From Terfezia claveryi (Eukaryota > Ascomycota > Pezizomycetes > Pezizales > Pezizaceae): 51,687 bases of DNA. The stretch lies in contig WHUX01000301.1 in the NCBI GenBank assembly GCA_015179025.1, positions 1-51,687 on the forward strand, written 5' to 3'. The notes beneath the pieces were generated by a model. That model did no database searches. It was not told where the DNA came from and was given only the letters and a program-made list of their open reading frames with translations. Position numbers and translations under genes: made by a program. Below, piece after piece: positions 1 through 12,299 of this stretch (within the stretch, counting starts at the first letter, position 1; every line of letters begins with the position of its first letter).

Positions 1-2420
1 ATGCAGTGCATTATGAGACTCTCCTTACGTGCTACTAGTTGGAATTGACCAGACTTAAATATCTGAATTGTGTGGTTCTGATTCTCTCCCCCTCCTTCGA
101 GATCAGGATTAACCTGACAAGAAAGCGCATCTGCTTTACCATTCTTATCACCTGGGTAGTAGATGATTCAAAAATTGAACTGGCTTAGTATTTCCGCCCA
201 TCTGGCCTGCCTTCAATTGAGTATCTTAGTGGAATTGAAGTACTCAAGGTTCTTGTGATCCGTATACACAATTATCTCTTCTGGAGCATCCATGAGAAAA
301 TGTCTCTATTCCTAGAAACAATTGACAATTACGACCATCTCTTTGTTATGGACATCATAATTAAGTTCTGCTGAGATAAAGAGTTTTGAATTGTATGCTA
401 CTGGGTGCCAACGACCATCTGGTTCTTTTTGGGATAGAATACCTGCTTTTGCTAGATCAGACCCATCTGTTTCAATCAATTTTGGTCATTATGAGTGATA
501 ATGGCATAGTATCGGAGTGGTGGTGAACCTATATTTTAGCTCATCAAAGGTCTGTTGACACTGCTGTATCCAGTTCTAAGGAACTCTATTATGTGTTAGT
601 GTCTAAATCAGTAATGCCAAACTACTAAAGCCTTGAATAAACTAGTGATAGAAATTAGCAAAACCAATAAACCTTTGTACTTCTTTGACGTTCTGAGGAG
701 CCTGCCAGGTGAGGATGTCCTCGACTTTGTTCTGCCCTATTTGTATCCCCTTTATTCCTACTTTAAATCCTATAAATTCGACTTCTGGAACATAGAAGAT
801 ACACTTGTCTATGTTAATACAAAGGTTATTCTCCGTTAGTTTCTGCAGTACACAACGGACGAGCTAGACATGTTCTTCTTCTGTTTGGGTATAAATAAGG
901 ATATCATCAATGTATACAACTATTCCTCGGTTGATTCGTTACGATGGAACATTGTTAATATATCGCTAGAAAACAGATAGCGCATTAATTAGCCCAAAAG
1001 GTATAACTGTATATTCGTATTAGCCATATCTTATCTTGAATGCTATTTTCCACTCGTTTGTGGCCACTATTCTAAGTAGGTCAATCCCGAGTTTGAGGTT
1101 GAGTTTGGAGAAACCCTGTGAGGTACCAACTTGTTCCATTAGAGTAGTCATAAGTGGTAGGGGATACTTGTCTTTTTTAGTTATGGAATTGAGTCCTCTA
1201 TAGTCTACAACTATTTTGAGCTTACCATTTGGCTGTTTAGTGAAGAATATAGGAGCGCCAGCACTGCTTTTGCTCGGTCTTATCTTGCTAGTTTGGAGCA
1301 TCTCATCTAGGTATTCTTTGAGAAGCTCCAATTCATCAGGGGAGAGGGGGTATAGTTTTCCTCATGGGGGACTCTTTCCTTCTTCTAACTCAATTGTCAT
1401 ATCTTGTGGACCGTGTATGGGAAAGGCAGATTGCAACTCCTTTCCAAAGATTTTTACAAAATCCCTATACTGTGTTAGCAATCGATCAGCAAGTTCATGG
1501 ATATTTTCAGTCACTATTATTTTCATAATCTTGCGAACATCTCTATTAGTGAACCTCTGATAATCCCATTCCCCTATTTCAATTAAACCAACATATTGAG
1601 TCTCTGTAAGTACTTTGTCAAAGTTAGTGAAATCAGTAACCTCCTCAATCTCCAATGCTCTTTTTAGCTCGAGTCTATAAGGAGTGGTGACTCATAGCTT
1701 ATTACAGTTGGCTTTAATCCAATCTATCCCCAAAATGAGTGAAAGAACTGGTTCGAGGCATGCAACCTCAGTTACCAGGTCAAGGGTCTTATTTTTTCCA
1801 GATCTTGCATTTGGGACCTCCATCTGTAGGTTCTAAACCTGCACTGTGCCAAACCTCTTGAAAATCGAGCTGTCGGCATTTTCTAATCTCAGTCTTTTCT
1901 CCCTCTTAACCCAAGACAGCATCATCTGTTCAATGAAAGAAGAATCAAAAATCATGGCTTCTGCACCAGTATCAACTAAAGCATTAATGTAAATTTCGTA
2001 TTTATTTTCCCCATACATCCAAGATAACCTAACAAAGATAAGAAATTTCAGTCCTTGACGCTTCAATACTTTCACACCTGATTTTCCTGCCAAAGAGAGA
2101 TCCTTAATTCCATCTAATGAAATATTCAGCACTGCTACCTTTCATAGTCTTTTTTCGAGTATGCCAATATAAAGAGCCACCTCATCATTAACTTTTCTTT
2201 TGGTCCCTTTTTTTGCGTTTTTATTTGATAAAGAAAGAGAAGAAATAGCAGAAGAAGACAAATTGCAACAAATAGAACTAATCTAAACCGGGTCAATATC
2301 CATAGATTTCCCTTCATGTTCCTCCTTCCAACTGCCTACAGAGATGCCATTCCTTATGACACAAATAGAAAACCAATCCTGCGATACTATCTGATCTAAC
2401 GTACTAGATAGCCCATATCC
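1..2420 (-). pseudogene. Decayed Ty3/Gypsy Pol (protease, RT, RNase H), family G copy A
   Basis: Read on the minus strand, this is the Pol half of a Ty3/Gypsy polyprotein, entering from gag at about 2420 and leaving through the window edge in RNase H. Visible parts in order are the aspartic protease (ALVDTGAEA, with DTG near 1964-1973), the RT start (SSAGAPIFFTKQPNGKLKIV, VDYRGLNSI), the YIDD catalytic box at 903-914 and an RNase H motif (VYTDHKNLEYF) near 240-280. It aligns closely with the element starting at 46604, which shares the unusual linker SLDGIKDLSLAGKSG. Frameshifts and stop codons break it into short pieces, so it cannot make a working polyprotein. The integrase lies outside the window. 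Confidence 0.9.
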
Positions 2421-2423
2421 CTA
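2421..2423 (-). promoter_or_regulatory. In-frame UAG between Gag and Pol (candidate readthrough stop), copy A
   Basis: On the minus strand the Gag C-terminus (DELDYGENSDC) ends in TAG followed by GGA, and the same frame continues open into the Pol linker. A hairpin (CTATC/GATAG) follows within about 10 bases. The same stop, GGA context and hairpin occur in the other copy at 50204. A shared RIP-type mutation of CAG cannot be excluded. Confidence 0.5.
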
Positions 2424-4296
2424 ACAGTCCGAATTTTCCCCATAATCTAACTCGTCCTCTCTAACAATATACCTAAACTGATTATAAAGTGGTGCTACTA
2501 TAGCTACTCCTACAGACTGTCATGAGGTAACATCCAGCTCTACCAAAGGTACTTGGGCCCTTATAGAATGACTTTAGAACCTATATGAGCTCTAGGTACA
2601 CTCTTAGTAGTGTGGTGCAAATGTTTCTAATACTTATCTATAAGAGTTAAATATATGAAACGGATATGAACCTCGGATTGGTTTATAATCATTCTGGATA
2701 GTTAAGACCCTTATGGAACGTCTATGAACCCTTGAGGGAGCTACGGTTCGAGTTTCATAAGTATCTGATTAATGGTTCAATAGTTATATACAAATTAATA
2801 TGCTGACTATATGCATATATATATATACAAGCTATATTAGCTATTACCCTGAAGTTTTGGCATTACCCTGAATTGATCATTATTACCCTGAACTTAAGGA
2901 AAATAATTCGGTAAAAATAACTAAAAAAATGAAGGACCGAGGGCGCACTTTAGACCAAAGTGCGTCCGGTAATACTATAAGGGAGTGCGCCCAAAACAGA
3001 GGTAAAAGTTAGGGCCAAAATATAAAGTTCTCTGAATTTCAAGTTTCAAGGTTCCTTCTAGGCCTACTCTTCATCCTGATTCCATTTCTGCAATCCTTTT
3101 TATGATCGGAGCTAAACTCATAGAGATATAAGACTTTTAATATAGTTATATAGGTCTAAAAGGAGGTTTACTTATTATTAGTAATAACTCCATGAATAAT
3201 TTGGGTATCAAGATAAACTAAGATTCTATAATCTTCTATGCGTTAATACCTTTCCAATGGTGATCTACTTGTGACTCACGGTTGTCTATTCATAGAGTAA
3301 TGTGCAGTTGAAAATTATTTTCAATAGACACTAGACACTATTAAGTGAATTTTACCGGAAACATAATTAGATACCTTTGGATATTGTCAAATGGTAATTC
3401 GATAGTATCGAGGGATGGTAACGTATCAGAAATTGAATTTAGTTGTCTCGGATAAGAATTCTTTAATGGGATAAGCGAGCTATAAGCGAAGTATGTATAA
3501 CATGCAGATATAGAAATATTCTCTATGTTCGGGTTAGTAACCTGTGACAACGAGTGCAGATAGCAACTGCATTAATAAAGATGTAGATGGCATAACATTT
3601 AGGAAGAAATTCCAAGGTGACAGGTAGGCCCACATTTTATAAAATATTTTTATCATAAGAATATCTATAAACATGGAGGGATATAAATAGTGCAAGTAGT
3701 TCTGGTTGATTTTATTCTACCACCAGCGAGTATTCGAAAGCAAGAGCACCTTGAGTACACGAAGCCTACAAAGTTCTAAGTCTTGAGTTAACTTTACATT
3801 TAAGTAATATAGGATTTATTTTGTTTTACGAAATAAGATCCGTCATAAGGAACTACTGTTGGACTAAACTTTACTACTATTGGATTGATATTCTGTGTTG
3901 CGGAATAGATATCATTGTGGCAGGAAATTAAGGCCATTCTAATAGTTGTAAGAGCGCTATTAGTTAATAGGGCCCCCGTGACACAGACACTGTCACTACT
4001 TTCTTAGCTTCCTTCTTTCCTTTTCCCTTTCCCTTTGCCTTTGTCTTATCCATAACCTTCCAACCGATTGCACAGTCATCTATCATGTGAGTTTTGTCCC
4101 CACACTTGATACACTATCCATCCTTCTTTCGAGCCTGTCTCATAGCATATGTAACACTATCTTGGCCTGGCTTTTTGGCTTTCTTGGAAGGGGTATTAGA
4201 TTTCGATTTAGCTTTAGCATCAGGCTTGGTTTTTGCCTTTTGCTTCAGCTTGGTAATTCGGTCTTTGAGGTTTTTGGACTTCTTTTTGGCAGTCTC
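2424..4296 (-). pseudogene. Decayed Gag C-terminus, family G copy A, split by a solo LTR
   Basis: The Gag tail on the minus strand runs from 4296 to 3984, is interrupted by the solo LTR at 2518-3983, and resumes at 2517. The Lys-rich linker (KDRITKLKQKAKTKPDAKAK) and the zinc knuckle (IKCGDKTHMIDDCAIGW, its first Cys mutated) match the better copy near 49800-50040. Gag packages element RNA into virus-like particles, and the knuckle binds RNA. Upstream, the similarity stops at about 4296, where sequence of another element begins, so the N-terminal part is missing. Confidence 0.85.
2518..3983 (+). mobile_element. Solo LTR, family G (1466 bp), inserted in copy A gag
   Basis: The LTR begins TGTCATGAGG and ends CCCCCGTGACA, giving the inverted ends TGTCA/TGACA. 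It is flanked by a perfect 5-bp target duplication CAGAC (2513-2517 and 3984-3988). It is homologous along its whole length to the LTR at 46604-48067 and the split LTR at 17709-28973. No internal sequence lies next to it, so it is a solo LTR left by LTR-LTR recombination. It landed inside the gag of a member of its own family. Confidence 0.95.
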
Positions 4297-5132
4297 CACA
4301 CTATTTAGTTTTAATACACATCTTGGTATATCAATACTTCCATACCTAATTAATGTATATATACCAGTAAAGGAATGTCATGAGGTAATGTCTAAAAACC
4401 TATATGATGCTAAGAAGACACAAGCATCTCAAGCGAACAAATGACTACCCAATACAGCCAAATTTTCAGTCGGACAACAAGTTATGCTTTCTTCAGAAAA
4501 TATCAACCTATTGTATGTCTCACCCAAACTCAAACCAAAATGGCTAGGCCCATTTCCCATTATTTCTATTAATCGGAAATGCAATAACTATAGCCTAAAC
4601 CTAGTATCCAGTCAACCTGACCTCCACCTCATATATATTACTTATCATATCAGTAAACTCAAACTCTACTATAAAAACGATTCTACCCAGTTCCCTCACA
4701 GACAATTTCAGGAACCAGGACCAATTTAAGATGATCGTTATGAAGTTAAAAAGGTATTAGAATTCAGAACAGCTCCTCGAACTAGAGAAAGACAATATTA
4801 AGTCAGATGTCTAGGATACTCTCCTAAATATGATTCCTGGGTGAATATCAAGGATATCACTACCGAAATTCTTTAAGACTTCTGGACAACTGGAAGTATG
4901 GAAGATACATTCAAGAGACGTCGAAGAATTAAAGGAAAATAAGGACCACAAACCAAAGATGAGACCCAAGCTCTCATCCAACAAGAACAAGATAGAATCA
5001 TGAGTTAAGGAAACACTAAGGATATTCATGTTAATGCTACTGTTTTAATAATATATCAAATCTTAGGACGTATGGAAACCAATATAGCAGAGCGAGAGAT
5101 GTAAGGATAGGAAATCCTTCTATATGGGGAAG
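4297..5132 (+). pseudogene. Decayed integrase C-terminus and chromodomain of a Gypsy chromovirus (element E)
   Basis: Plus-strand remnant of the 3' end of a pol gene. Recognisable are a GPY/F-type module (PKLKPKWLGPFPIISI), then a chromodomain (DDRYEVKKVLEFRTAPRT, followed by GYSPKYDSWV and DFWTTGSMEDTFKRRRR). The closest relative in the window is the chromodomain region of element C (EDRYEVERVLEFRSQPRT). Stops interrupt it at several points. The chromodomain in such integrases is thought to steer insertion to modified chromatin. It joins directly to the polypurine stretch ATATGGGGAAG and the LTR at 5133. Everything 5' of the integrase tail is missing, replaced by copy A gag. Confidence 0.85.
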
Positions 5133-5844
5133 TGTAATGGAGAACGTTGTTTCATTGCTTATATAATTGATTATATACTTTTGTATTTCCTATATTACTA
5201 CTATATTATATAACTAAGCCTCTCGGTTGAAGGACTAGCCTTGAACCACCTCCTGTTGCTTTATAAGCATTCACAGTATGCGGAATTTACTATGGGAAGT
5301 TCCATGGCACTTGCCATATGAAGACACCCTCATTATGGCTACATGACCTCTGTTTAAAGCATGTGACTCATTACTATGGCCACATGACCATTGTTTAAGA
5401 TGTATGACTCATTATTATGGCTATATGACTATAGTTTAAGGCGTGTGACTCATTACTATGGTCATATGACCCCTTTTATATAGCGTACCACCTTCTGGTA
5501 TGCCACCCTTTATTGTATTTATTTCCTTAGTCATCAGATCTCAGAGGAGTATAAATAGGTGGCTGGATTCCCTCTAGAATCCAGAAGAAATAAGAAGCAA
5601 GCATACAGCAGCAAGCAAGCCTATATTCCAATCAGATGAAGATCATATAGCTTAGATTGTACAAATCATATAAGATAGATTATACCAGTTAATTACTGTT
5701 CAGTTCGGGAATGTCCCATATAATAATCTCCCTACCTTTCTGAGGTCTTACCTCAGCAGAACCAAAATACATAAACGTCCATGCCTATGGATATAGAATG
5801 TATAAATGGTACCGAATAAATACTGTCTAGTACTATTCATTACA
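5133..5844 (+). repeat. 3' LTR of element E (712 bp)
   Basis: The sequence starts TGTAATGGAG directly after a purine-rich tract and ends ATTCATTACA, so its ends form the inverted pair TGTAAT/ATTACA. The element is 5'-truncated, so there is no second LTR to compare and no target duplication to check. Confidence 0.8.
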
Positions 5845-6337
5845 CCTTTTTACAATACATGGCGGCTGTGAAACAACTAAAAATGACCCATCCCACACCT
5901 CACATTTCGGTACTACTCCACATTATGATTTGGCAATACTACTTCTGTAGTGGAGTGAACCATAGGTATCCTAGCAATGTACTCCATATTTCTTAGAAAA
6001 CTGCAAGCCTTTTATGTTTTCCCAAGAACCATTATATCCACTCCATCAAATTTTTCAAGACACTTAGGTAGATATTATATAGTATGTCTCTACGTACAAT
6101 ATTAGGTAGGTAGAATGTAGGGAGACTTCATAGCACATTTTGGATCAGCTTTACATCTAGAGTGGTTAACCTGTCAATTACAATTAATTTCCTTCATGTA
6201 TAGCAGAACATGTAATGGACCTATCATTATCATTAGCCTCCTACAGGCACTTATAACCAGTATAGTTATACTGAGTATGGGGTCATTTAGGTAATAACCC
6301 AAGCTGATCTCGACTTGCTATACATATTGGACACTGT
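5845..6337. other. Unassigned AT-rich spacer
   Basis: No open frame, repeat or recognisable protein remnant was seen here, between the element E LTR and the 247-bp MITE-like repeat. Confidence 0.6.
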
Positions 6338-6584
6338 ATCAGAAAAGAAAATAGTTTGTCTCTACTCTCTCTAGAGACAGTAATGCCATTGGAGACAAGA
6401 TATGTCTCCACGATTAGCAGAATGTCTCCTAGTGTCTCCTAGAGACACTGGGAGACACCAGGAGACTCATAAGAGATACTCAGGAGACACTCAAGAGACA
6501 TAAAAGACACAAAAGACACAAGAGACAACCCTGTCTCCTAGATACACCACCTGTCATCCCGATACCACTTTTTTCTTACTGATG
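6338..6584 (+). mobile_element. 247-bp MITE-like repeat, copy 1
   Basis: The ends are imperfect inverted repeats (ATCAGAAAAGAAAA and, reversed, CATCAGTAAGAAAAAAG). The interior is packed with GTCTC and GAGAC in both orientations. A second copy of exactly 247 bp lies at 26158-26404 inside element C. Flanking trinucleotides are TGT and TGG, a poor target-site match. Element B inserted at its right edge: the 5-bp duplication of B (GTGGT, 6584-6588) includes the last base of this repeat. It has no coding capacity. Confidence 0.75.
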
Positions 6585-6588
6585 TGGT

Positions 6589-7205
6589 TGTTACGACTCA
6601 GGTAAGAGACCTACCCTCCACCGGGATAACCAATACCCTACTACATTGCTGACTATGATGGCCTGATCACCCATACAGATGCGGGTAGTGCGTCGGGAGT
6701 GCAGACGTTAAAGGGATTGGGTAAAGGAAGTGTGTGTTCTCTGATATTGGATCTCATGCATGTATTCTCTTCAGTGTGTTTCTATGATGTTCTAATATAT
6801 AACATTCCTATATTGTTATTCATTGTATTCAAGTTTATCTCCTGTAAGACAGCCTGACTGCAAAGCGTTGTAGTTCGGGCTGCCTAATCAATGTATGTCA
6901 GCCTGCAGAGTTCCTAAACAGGAAGCGTCTTCCTGTTTTAGGCAGCTACCTGACGTCAGTGCTACTAAGCCATTATAGGAAGTGTCGTCAGATCTGATAA
7001 TAGGTTATCAGATCAACGCTTCTATATAAGCTACCGCTTTTACATAGTTAATACAATAAGACCCAAGCGGTGTTCTAAGTCTCATATAGCTTTACTCTTA
7101 TCGAGTTCGCATTACACCCGAGTTATAGCTGCGTTTATACTTTACTCCGCTACTATCTATCCGTTCCCCGAAAAGTATTCTCGTAGTTACAGCTCGCCTG
7201 TAACA
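6589..7205 (+). repeat. 5' LTR of element B
   Basis: Starts TGTTACGACTCAGG and ends CTCGCCTGTAACA (inverted ends TGTTAC/GTAACA). It contains the promoter (TATATAA at 7023-7029) and the primer-seed sequence at 7064-7073. It differs from the 3' LTR only in CTATATTG versus CTATGTTG and TTCATTG versus TTCGTTG. Confidence 0.97.
7023..7029 (+). promoter_or_regulatory. TATA box of the element B LTR
   Basis: TATATAA lies 41 bases upstream of the CAAGCGGTGT seed at 7064. That places transcription start close to the seed, as self-priming requires. The true start is inferred, not seen. Confidence 0.6.
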
Positions 7206-7207
7206 TT

Positions 7208-7217
7208 ACACCGCTTG
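7208..7217 (+). promoter_or_regulatory. Self-complementary primer-binding site of element B
   Basis: ACACCGCTTG starts 3 bases after the LTR end. It is the exact reverse complement of CAAGCGGTGT at 7064-7073 in the LTR. No TGG-starting tRNA site is present. This is the arrangement known from Tf1, where the 5' end of the transcript folds back and primes reverse transcription. Confidence 0.8.
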
Positions 7218-7263
7218 TCTATACACCTCTATAGACACCAACACCCTACAATTCCCTACAACT

Positions 7264-9003
7264 ATGTCGATGTTGAGAGGATTACTTGGTGAAGCCTCTG
7301 ATGAGCCTATGGCTGACACTGACAATGATAGTGTTGTCCAGGCCCAGCAACGAGCTGAACAATTCATCGAGCAATACTATGCTCCCTCTTCTCAGATTCT
7401 ACAATTTCAGGAACGCTGGGGCACCCCCCGTCAACAAATAGGACTCGGATCAATATCCTCCTCCTCTCCTGAACCTATTATACGATCAATTGCCCCATCA
7501 GTAGCTCCATCTAATAATCCAGGACCCTCCACTAAGGGCAAGCGACCAGTAGCTCGCCACCAGACCCCCGTTGATCCTGGATATGCCGCCATGAAGGCAC
7601 AAGTTCAGCGTTTAGAGGCAGAAAAGCAAGCTGCACTCGCACAGGTACAACAGCTACAATAGACACAGACAGCACATACCGAGTTCATTCAGCGAAGTGC
7701 AGCAGATATCCAGAATACAGCTAATGCTGCTGCCAACAAACATGCACAACTATCGAATGATACGCAAAGTGCACTCACACAAATCCAGAATCTTATTATT
7801 TCTGGACAAACAAACCAGACAAAAGAATTCCAGACAATCCACCACAACCTCCGATATCTCAAGGGACAAGCTGACTTCTACAATGATCAATACCAGCAAC
7901 GGTTTGCTAGTATCGAAGGACAAATCAGTAGTATGAAAGGACAATTCACTAACTTTCAAGACCGACTTGAAAGGGTAGAACGTCGGGTACAGGCTCCTCA
8001 GCCTATATACCCTCCAGCAAATACAGCACAAAGACTCGAGCAAGCAGCAGGAGGTATACCACCACCTCCTCCACCACCAGTCGAACAAAGACGACCCAGA
8101 GATCCCACTCCTCCACTTCCACCTCCAGTAGGACTAGGAATCTTTGAAGATAAACAGATAGCAGGCAAAGCACCACCCCCGAATAAATTCAAGGGAGAAC
8201 GAACACATCTCGAAGGCTGGATCCTTCAAATGGATGATTACTTTCTCATCACTCTCACCCGAAATGAAGACCAGAAGCTAGCATATGTTGGGTTATCAAT
8301 GGATGGAAAAGCATTGGATTGGTGGAAGGCTAACCGAGTTAAGTATCATACTTGGAAGGAGGTTAAGGAAGCCATGGAACTATATTATGGGGACCACTAC
8401 CAGGCAGATCGAGTGTATCATGACCTAGCAGCATTAAAAAAGACTGGTTCTATCTTGGATTATCTAACGGAGGTAGATAGGCTCAACAATTATGCCAAAC
8501 TATCCGAGATGCAGGTCATCAATATTATAATCTCCAATCTTCCCCATGAGCTCCGCAAATCAATGGCTCACTACGAAAACCTTCGCACCTTCCCACATCA
8601 ATGGAGACAGAAACTTATCGAGATGGATATCATCAGTACTGAATTCCAGAGCCGAAACCGCCAAACTGCCACTGCCCCATCAATAACTAGGAAGCGCCCC
8701 TTAGATATAGGAACACAACTCCGAGGAACAGCTTCTACCTCCTACAATAATACTCGCATCCCCTCTCCAATATATAAAAGCAGAATACAGGAAGGACGAT
8801 GTGTGAAATGTGGGAGAACCGATCATAAGGCAAAAGAGTGTACATATGGGAAGCATGCCTCTGAACCTTATTCCTATAAACCAAAAACTACCACTAGTAC
8901 AAGCCAGGCGCTTGTACCAGCCAACAAGAAAGCTCGAACAGATAAAGGACAACTTCGGATTACAGAGCTTGGTTCTGAAGGAGAAGAGTCGGGAAACGAA
9001 TAA
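7264..9003 (+). CDS. Gag of element B (one internal TAG)
   Basis: A 579-residue Gag frame that packages element RNA. The N-terminal ~250 residues are Gln/Ala-rich and predicted coiled coil. A proline stretch (PPPPPPPVEQRRPRD) leads into the capsid-like domain (about 290-460, with GWILQMDDYFLITL and LDWWKANRVKYHTW). One CCHC zinc knuckle (CVKCGRTDHKAKEC) begins at about residue 513. The ATG at 7264 is the first one after the leader. A TAG at 7660-7662 interrupts the frame in a Gln-rich run (QQLQ-stop-TQTA) and is one transition away from CAG, so it is probably an inactivating mutation. The frame ends in TAA at 9001 inside the frameshift signal. Confidence 0.92.
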
Positions 9004-9058
9004 GGAGTACATCACCTACCGTCGGACGTACTCCTAGACATTCACCTCTCCTGACGGT
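8991..9058 (+). promoter_or_regulatory. -1 ribosomal frameshift signal (slippery heptamer plus pseudoknot)
   Basis: GGGAAAC at 8991-8997 sits in the Gag frame as G GGA AAC, the canonical X XXY YYZ register. A 5-base spacer follows. Stem 1 is AGGAGTAC (9003-9010) with GTACTCCT (9028-9035). Within its loop ACCGTC (9018-9023) pairs with GACGGT (9053-9058), giving an H-type pseudoknot. The Gag stop (9001) is just downstream of the slip site, and slipping back one base enters exactly the Pol frame, which has been open since 8979. Confidence 0.85.
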
Positions 9059-12000
9059 CCGGATTCTTATTGCTGGGGAAGAAGTTGAAGCAGTGGTAGA
9101 CTGTGGAGCTAGTGCTCCAGTTGTTGGGAAAAGACTGGCAGTTAAATTGGGAATTTGGAAAAGAGCCAGGGAAGTTAAGGTTAGGTAGGGAGATGGATCT
9201 CGAATTTCTGGAGGAAAATATGTGGTTAATACTAGGTTTGATATGTTGGACTCCTCTTCTCGTTTTTTGGGTAAGTTTAAGATGGATGCCGAAGTTTTAG
9301 ATATTGGGAAGAAGGATGTTATTTTAGGTTTGTCTTGGTTACAAGAAAATGGATTTTCGGTAGATACTCAGGACAGGTGCCTGAGACAGGTCTCTACAGG
9401 TTTGGTTATTCCGTGTTCTGTTAGATGGATTCCTACTGTTTCTATTCTTGAAGTTGAAGAGCCACTAGAAGATGGCGAGATTGTGCTTATTATTGACGCA
9501 AGCGAACGATACTCTCGTTACGCACATTGCTTTACCGCAGAACAGGCAGCTAGACTCCCTGAACACAAGCCATGGGACCACGAAATCCCCCTCCAAGACC
9601 CAACCGCAAAGATACCATTCGGGGCTATCTATAAGACCACATGGGAAGAAGACGAAGCACTTCAGAAGTATCTTGATGAGAACCTTCCCACTACAAAAGT
9701 CCGACGCTCACGCTCCTCCGCTGGTGCTCCCATCCTATTTGTTCGAAAGAAAGATGGATCTTTAAGGCTATGTGTCGATTACCGAGCCCTTAATCGTCTC
9801 ACCATACCAAACAAATACCCACTTCCTCTTATCTCCGAGTTGCTCGATAGAACTCGTGGAGGTAAATGGTTCACACGATTGGACCTCAAAAATGGGTATA
9901 ACCTCATCAGAATTGCACCAGGAGATGAATGGAAGACAGCATTCAGAACGAAAAAGGGACTATTCGAGTATACCGTGATGCCATTTGGGTTGACCAATGC
10001 TCCCGCTACATTTCAAGAGATGATGGATACGATCTTCAAGGATATGGAAGGATGTATCTGGTACTTGGACGACATACTCATCTATGGAGGTGAGACAGAG
10101 GAAGAACATCAACAAATAGTCGAAAAAGTTCTTCAGCAATGCATCCAACATGGGTTAGCTGTTAACCTCATGAAGTCTGAGTTCCATGTCCAGGAGACCT
10201 TATTCCTCGGTCATATTATCAATGGTCAACACGTCCAAATGGATCCCTCTAAACTCGAAACCATGTCCAAGTGGCCTATTCCTACCAAAAAGAAAGAGGT
10301 TCAAGCATTCCTAGGCTTCGCCAACTACTACCGTCGATTCATTGCCAACTACAGTGCAAAGGCACGTCCCTTAATCGACTTAACGAAAGACGTTCCTTTC
10401 AGTTGGGGATACGAGCAACAGCAAGCCTTTGATGACCTCCGGGAACGATTCCTCACTGCTCCTATCCTCACACAGTTTGACAGACAACTCGAGACAATCA
10501 TAGAGACTGATGCTAGCAACCAAGCTATCGCTGGTATCCTCTCTCAGTATCATGTTGTCAATGGAGGAAAGCAGCTTCATCCTGTTGAATACCATGCAAA
10601 AACCCTCTCCGCAGCTCAACGCAACTGGCCTATTCATGATAAGGAGTTGTTTGCAATTGTGGATTGCTTCCGGAAGTGGCGAGATTGGTTGGTTGGCGTT
10701 TCAGTGAACGTCTATACAGACCACCAAGGGTTACAATATTTCAACACCAAACAGAAGCTTAACTCCCGTCAAGCTACCTGGTACCTCCGCATGTCTGAGT
10801 TCATCTACAATATTCACTACAGACCCGGTTCGAAGATGGGCAAGCCTGATGGCCTGTCTAGACGTTCAGGGGAAGAGAAATCCGGCATGGATGCTAGATT
10901 TTTCGAAGATGGACAGCTAATGGTACTTGGAGAAGAGGATGAAGAGGAAGCCGAAGATGTTGAAGTGGAAGGAATAGATGTGGCCAGATGGCAAAAGAAG
11001 GATGGACTATGGGTGGTACCCTCCGAGTTTAAGTTGGAAGTGCTAAGACAGCACCATGATAGTCAAGTGGCAGGACATTGGGGAAGACATTGTACTCAAG
11101 AGCTAGTGTCAAGGAATTTTACGTGGGATAAGTGGCAGGAAGATATTGCGAATTATGTGGCAGGATGTACCAAGTGTCAAAAAGCAAAGGCAGATAGGCA
11201 TAGCAGGCAAACGAAGTTGGTACCGATACCAACTGGAGAACGACCATTTGAGGAAATAGCTATGGACTTCGTTGGTGAGCTACCAGAGTCAGAAGGTTTC
11301 AATGCAATACTCATTATCACGGACCGGTTTACAAAAGTACAACACTATATTCCGGCAAAGACTACATGGACAGCATCCGATGTTGCTGACACCTATATTA
11401 ATGAAATATGGAGACTCTATGGCCTCCCCCGACATATCACCTCTGACCGTGGTCCACAGTTTGCTTCTAGATTCCTCAAGGAGCTTAACCAAAAGCTCAA
11501 TATAACCCTCCGCCTCTCCACTGCCTATCACCCTCAGACCGATGGACTTGCTGAACGAGCAGTCCAAACACTTAAGCAGTACCTCCGCATCTACTGTCAC
11601 GATAGGCAAGCTCGTTGGAAACAATGGCTACCCTTAGCTGAGTTTGCCTATAATACTGCCGCCCACTCTACCCATAAGTACTCCCCTTACCGAAGTCTGT
11701 ATGGCTTCGACCCTCGCACCATTCACCTTTCAAATGACTATGAATTCTCCTCCCCCGCTGCAGAAGAATGGCTAGACCGAATGACAACTGTACACAACCA
11801 AATTCATGATACCCTCAAGCAAATCAATCATAAAAGAAGTGCTATACACCTCGAAAAGGCACGCAGGTTTGCTATTGACGATTGGGTATTGGTTGACCGC
11901 CGGAACCTACAGATACGAGCTGGGAACAACCGTTCCCTTACCAGCAAGTGGATAGGGCCCTACAAGGTCATTGAAGCTATTGGTTCACACGCATACAGGC

Positions 12001-12299
12001 TCGAAGTTCCACAAGGCACACGATGGCATAATGTTGTTCATGTTACCCTCCTAAAGCCATTCAGACGACGAGACGAGCCACAAGATATGGACGAAGATCA
12101 ACCAGATATCTTCGAAGTCAAATCCATCGTGGACTCCCGCAAGAATAGAGGAATAGTCAAGTATAGGGTGCGTTGGGAAGGATATACGGAGTTTGAAGAC
12201 ACTTGGGAGACCTTTGACAAGTTGGATAACTGCCCAGAGAAGCTCAGAGAGTACCGAGAGAAATTCCCCAATAAGCTACGAGATGAAAGAGACGTCTGA
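9003..12299 (+). CDS. Pol of element B: protease, RT, RNase H, integrase, chromodomain
   Basis: Reached by the -1 frameshift. The protease comes first (AVVDCGASAPVVG, an unusual D-C-G instead of DTG, and VILGLSWL). A TAG at 9186-9188 interrupts it and is one step from CAG. After the first Met at 9222 the remaining 1025 codons are fully open. Numbering from that Met: RT has LCVDYRALN and YLDD at 281-284; RNase H starts ETDAS near 428; the integrase HHCC zinc module is at 611-652; the integrase core has D682, D742 and E778 (D-x35-E). A GPY module follows (KWIGPYKV, about 909), then a chromodomain (IFEVKSIVDSR to about 1015). All catalytic residues are present downstream of the protease stop. 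Confidence 0.95.
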
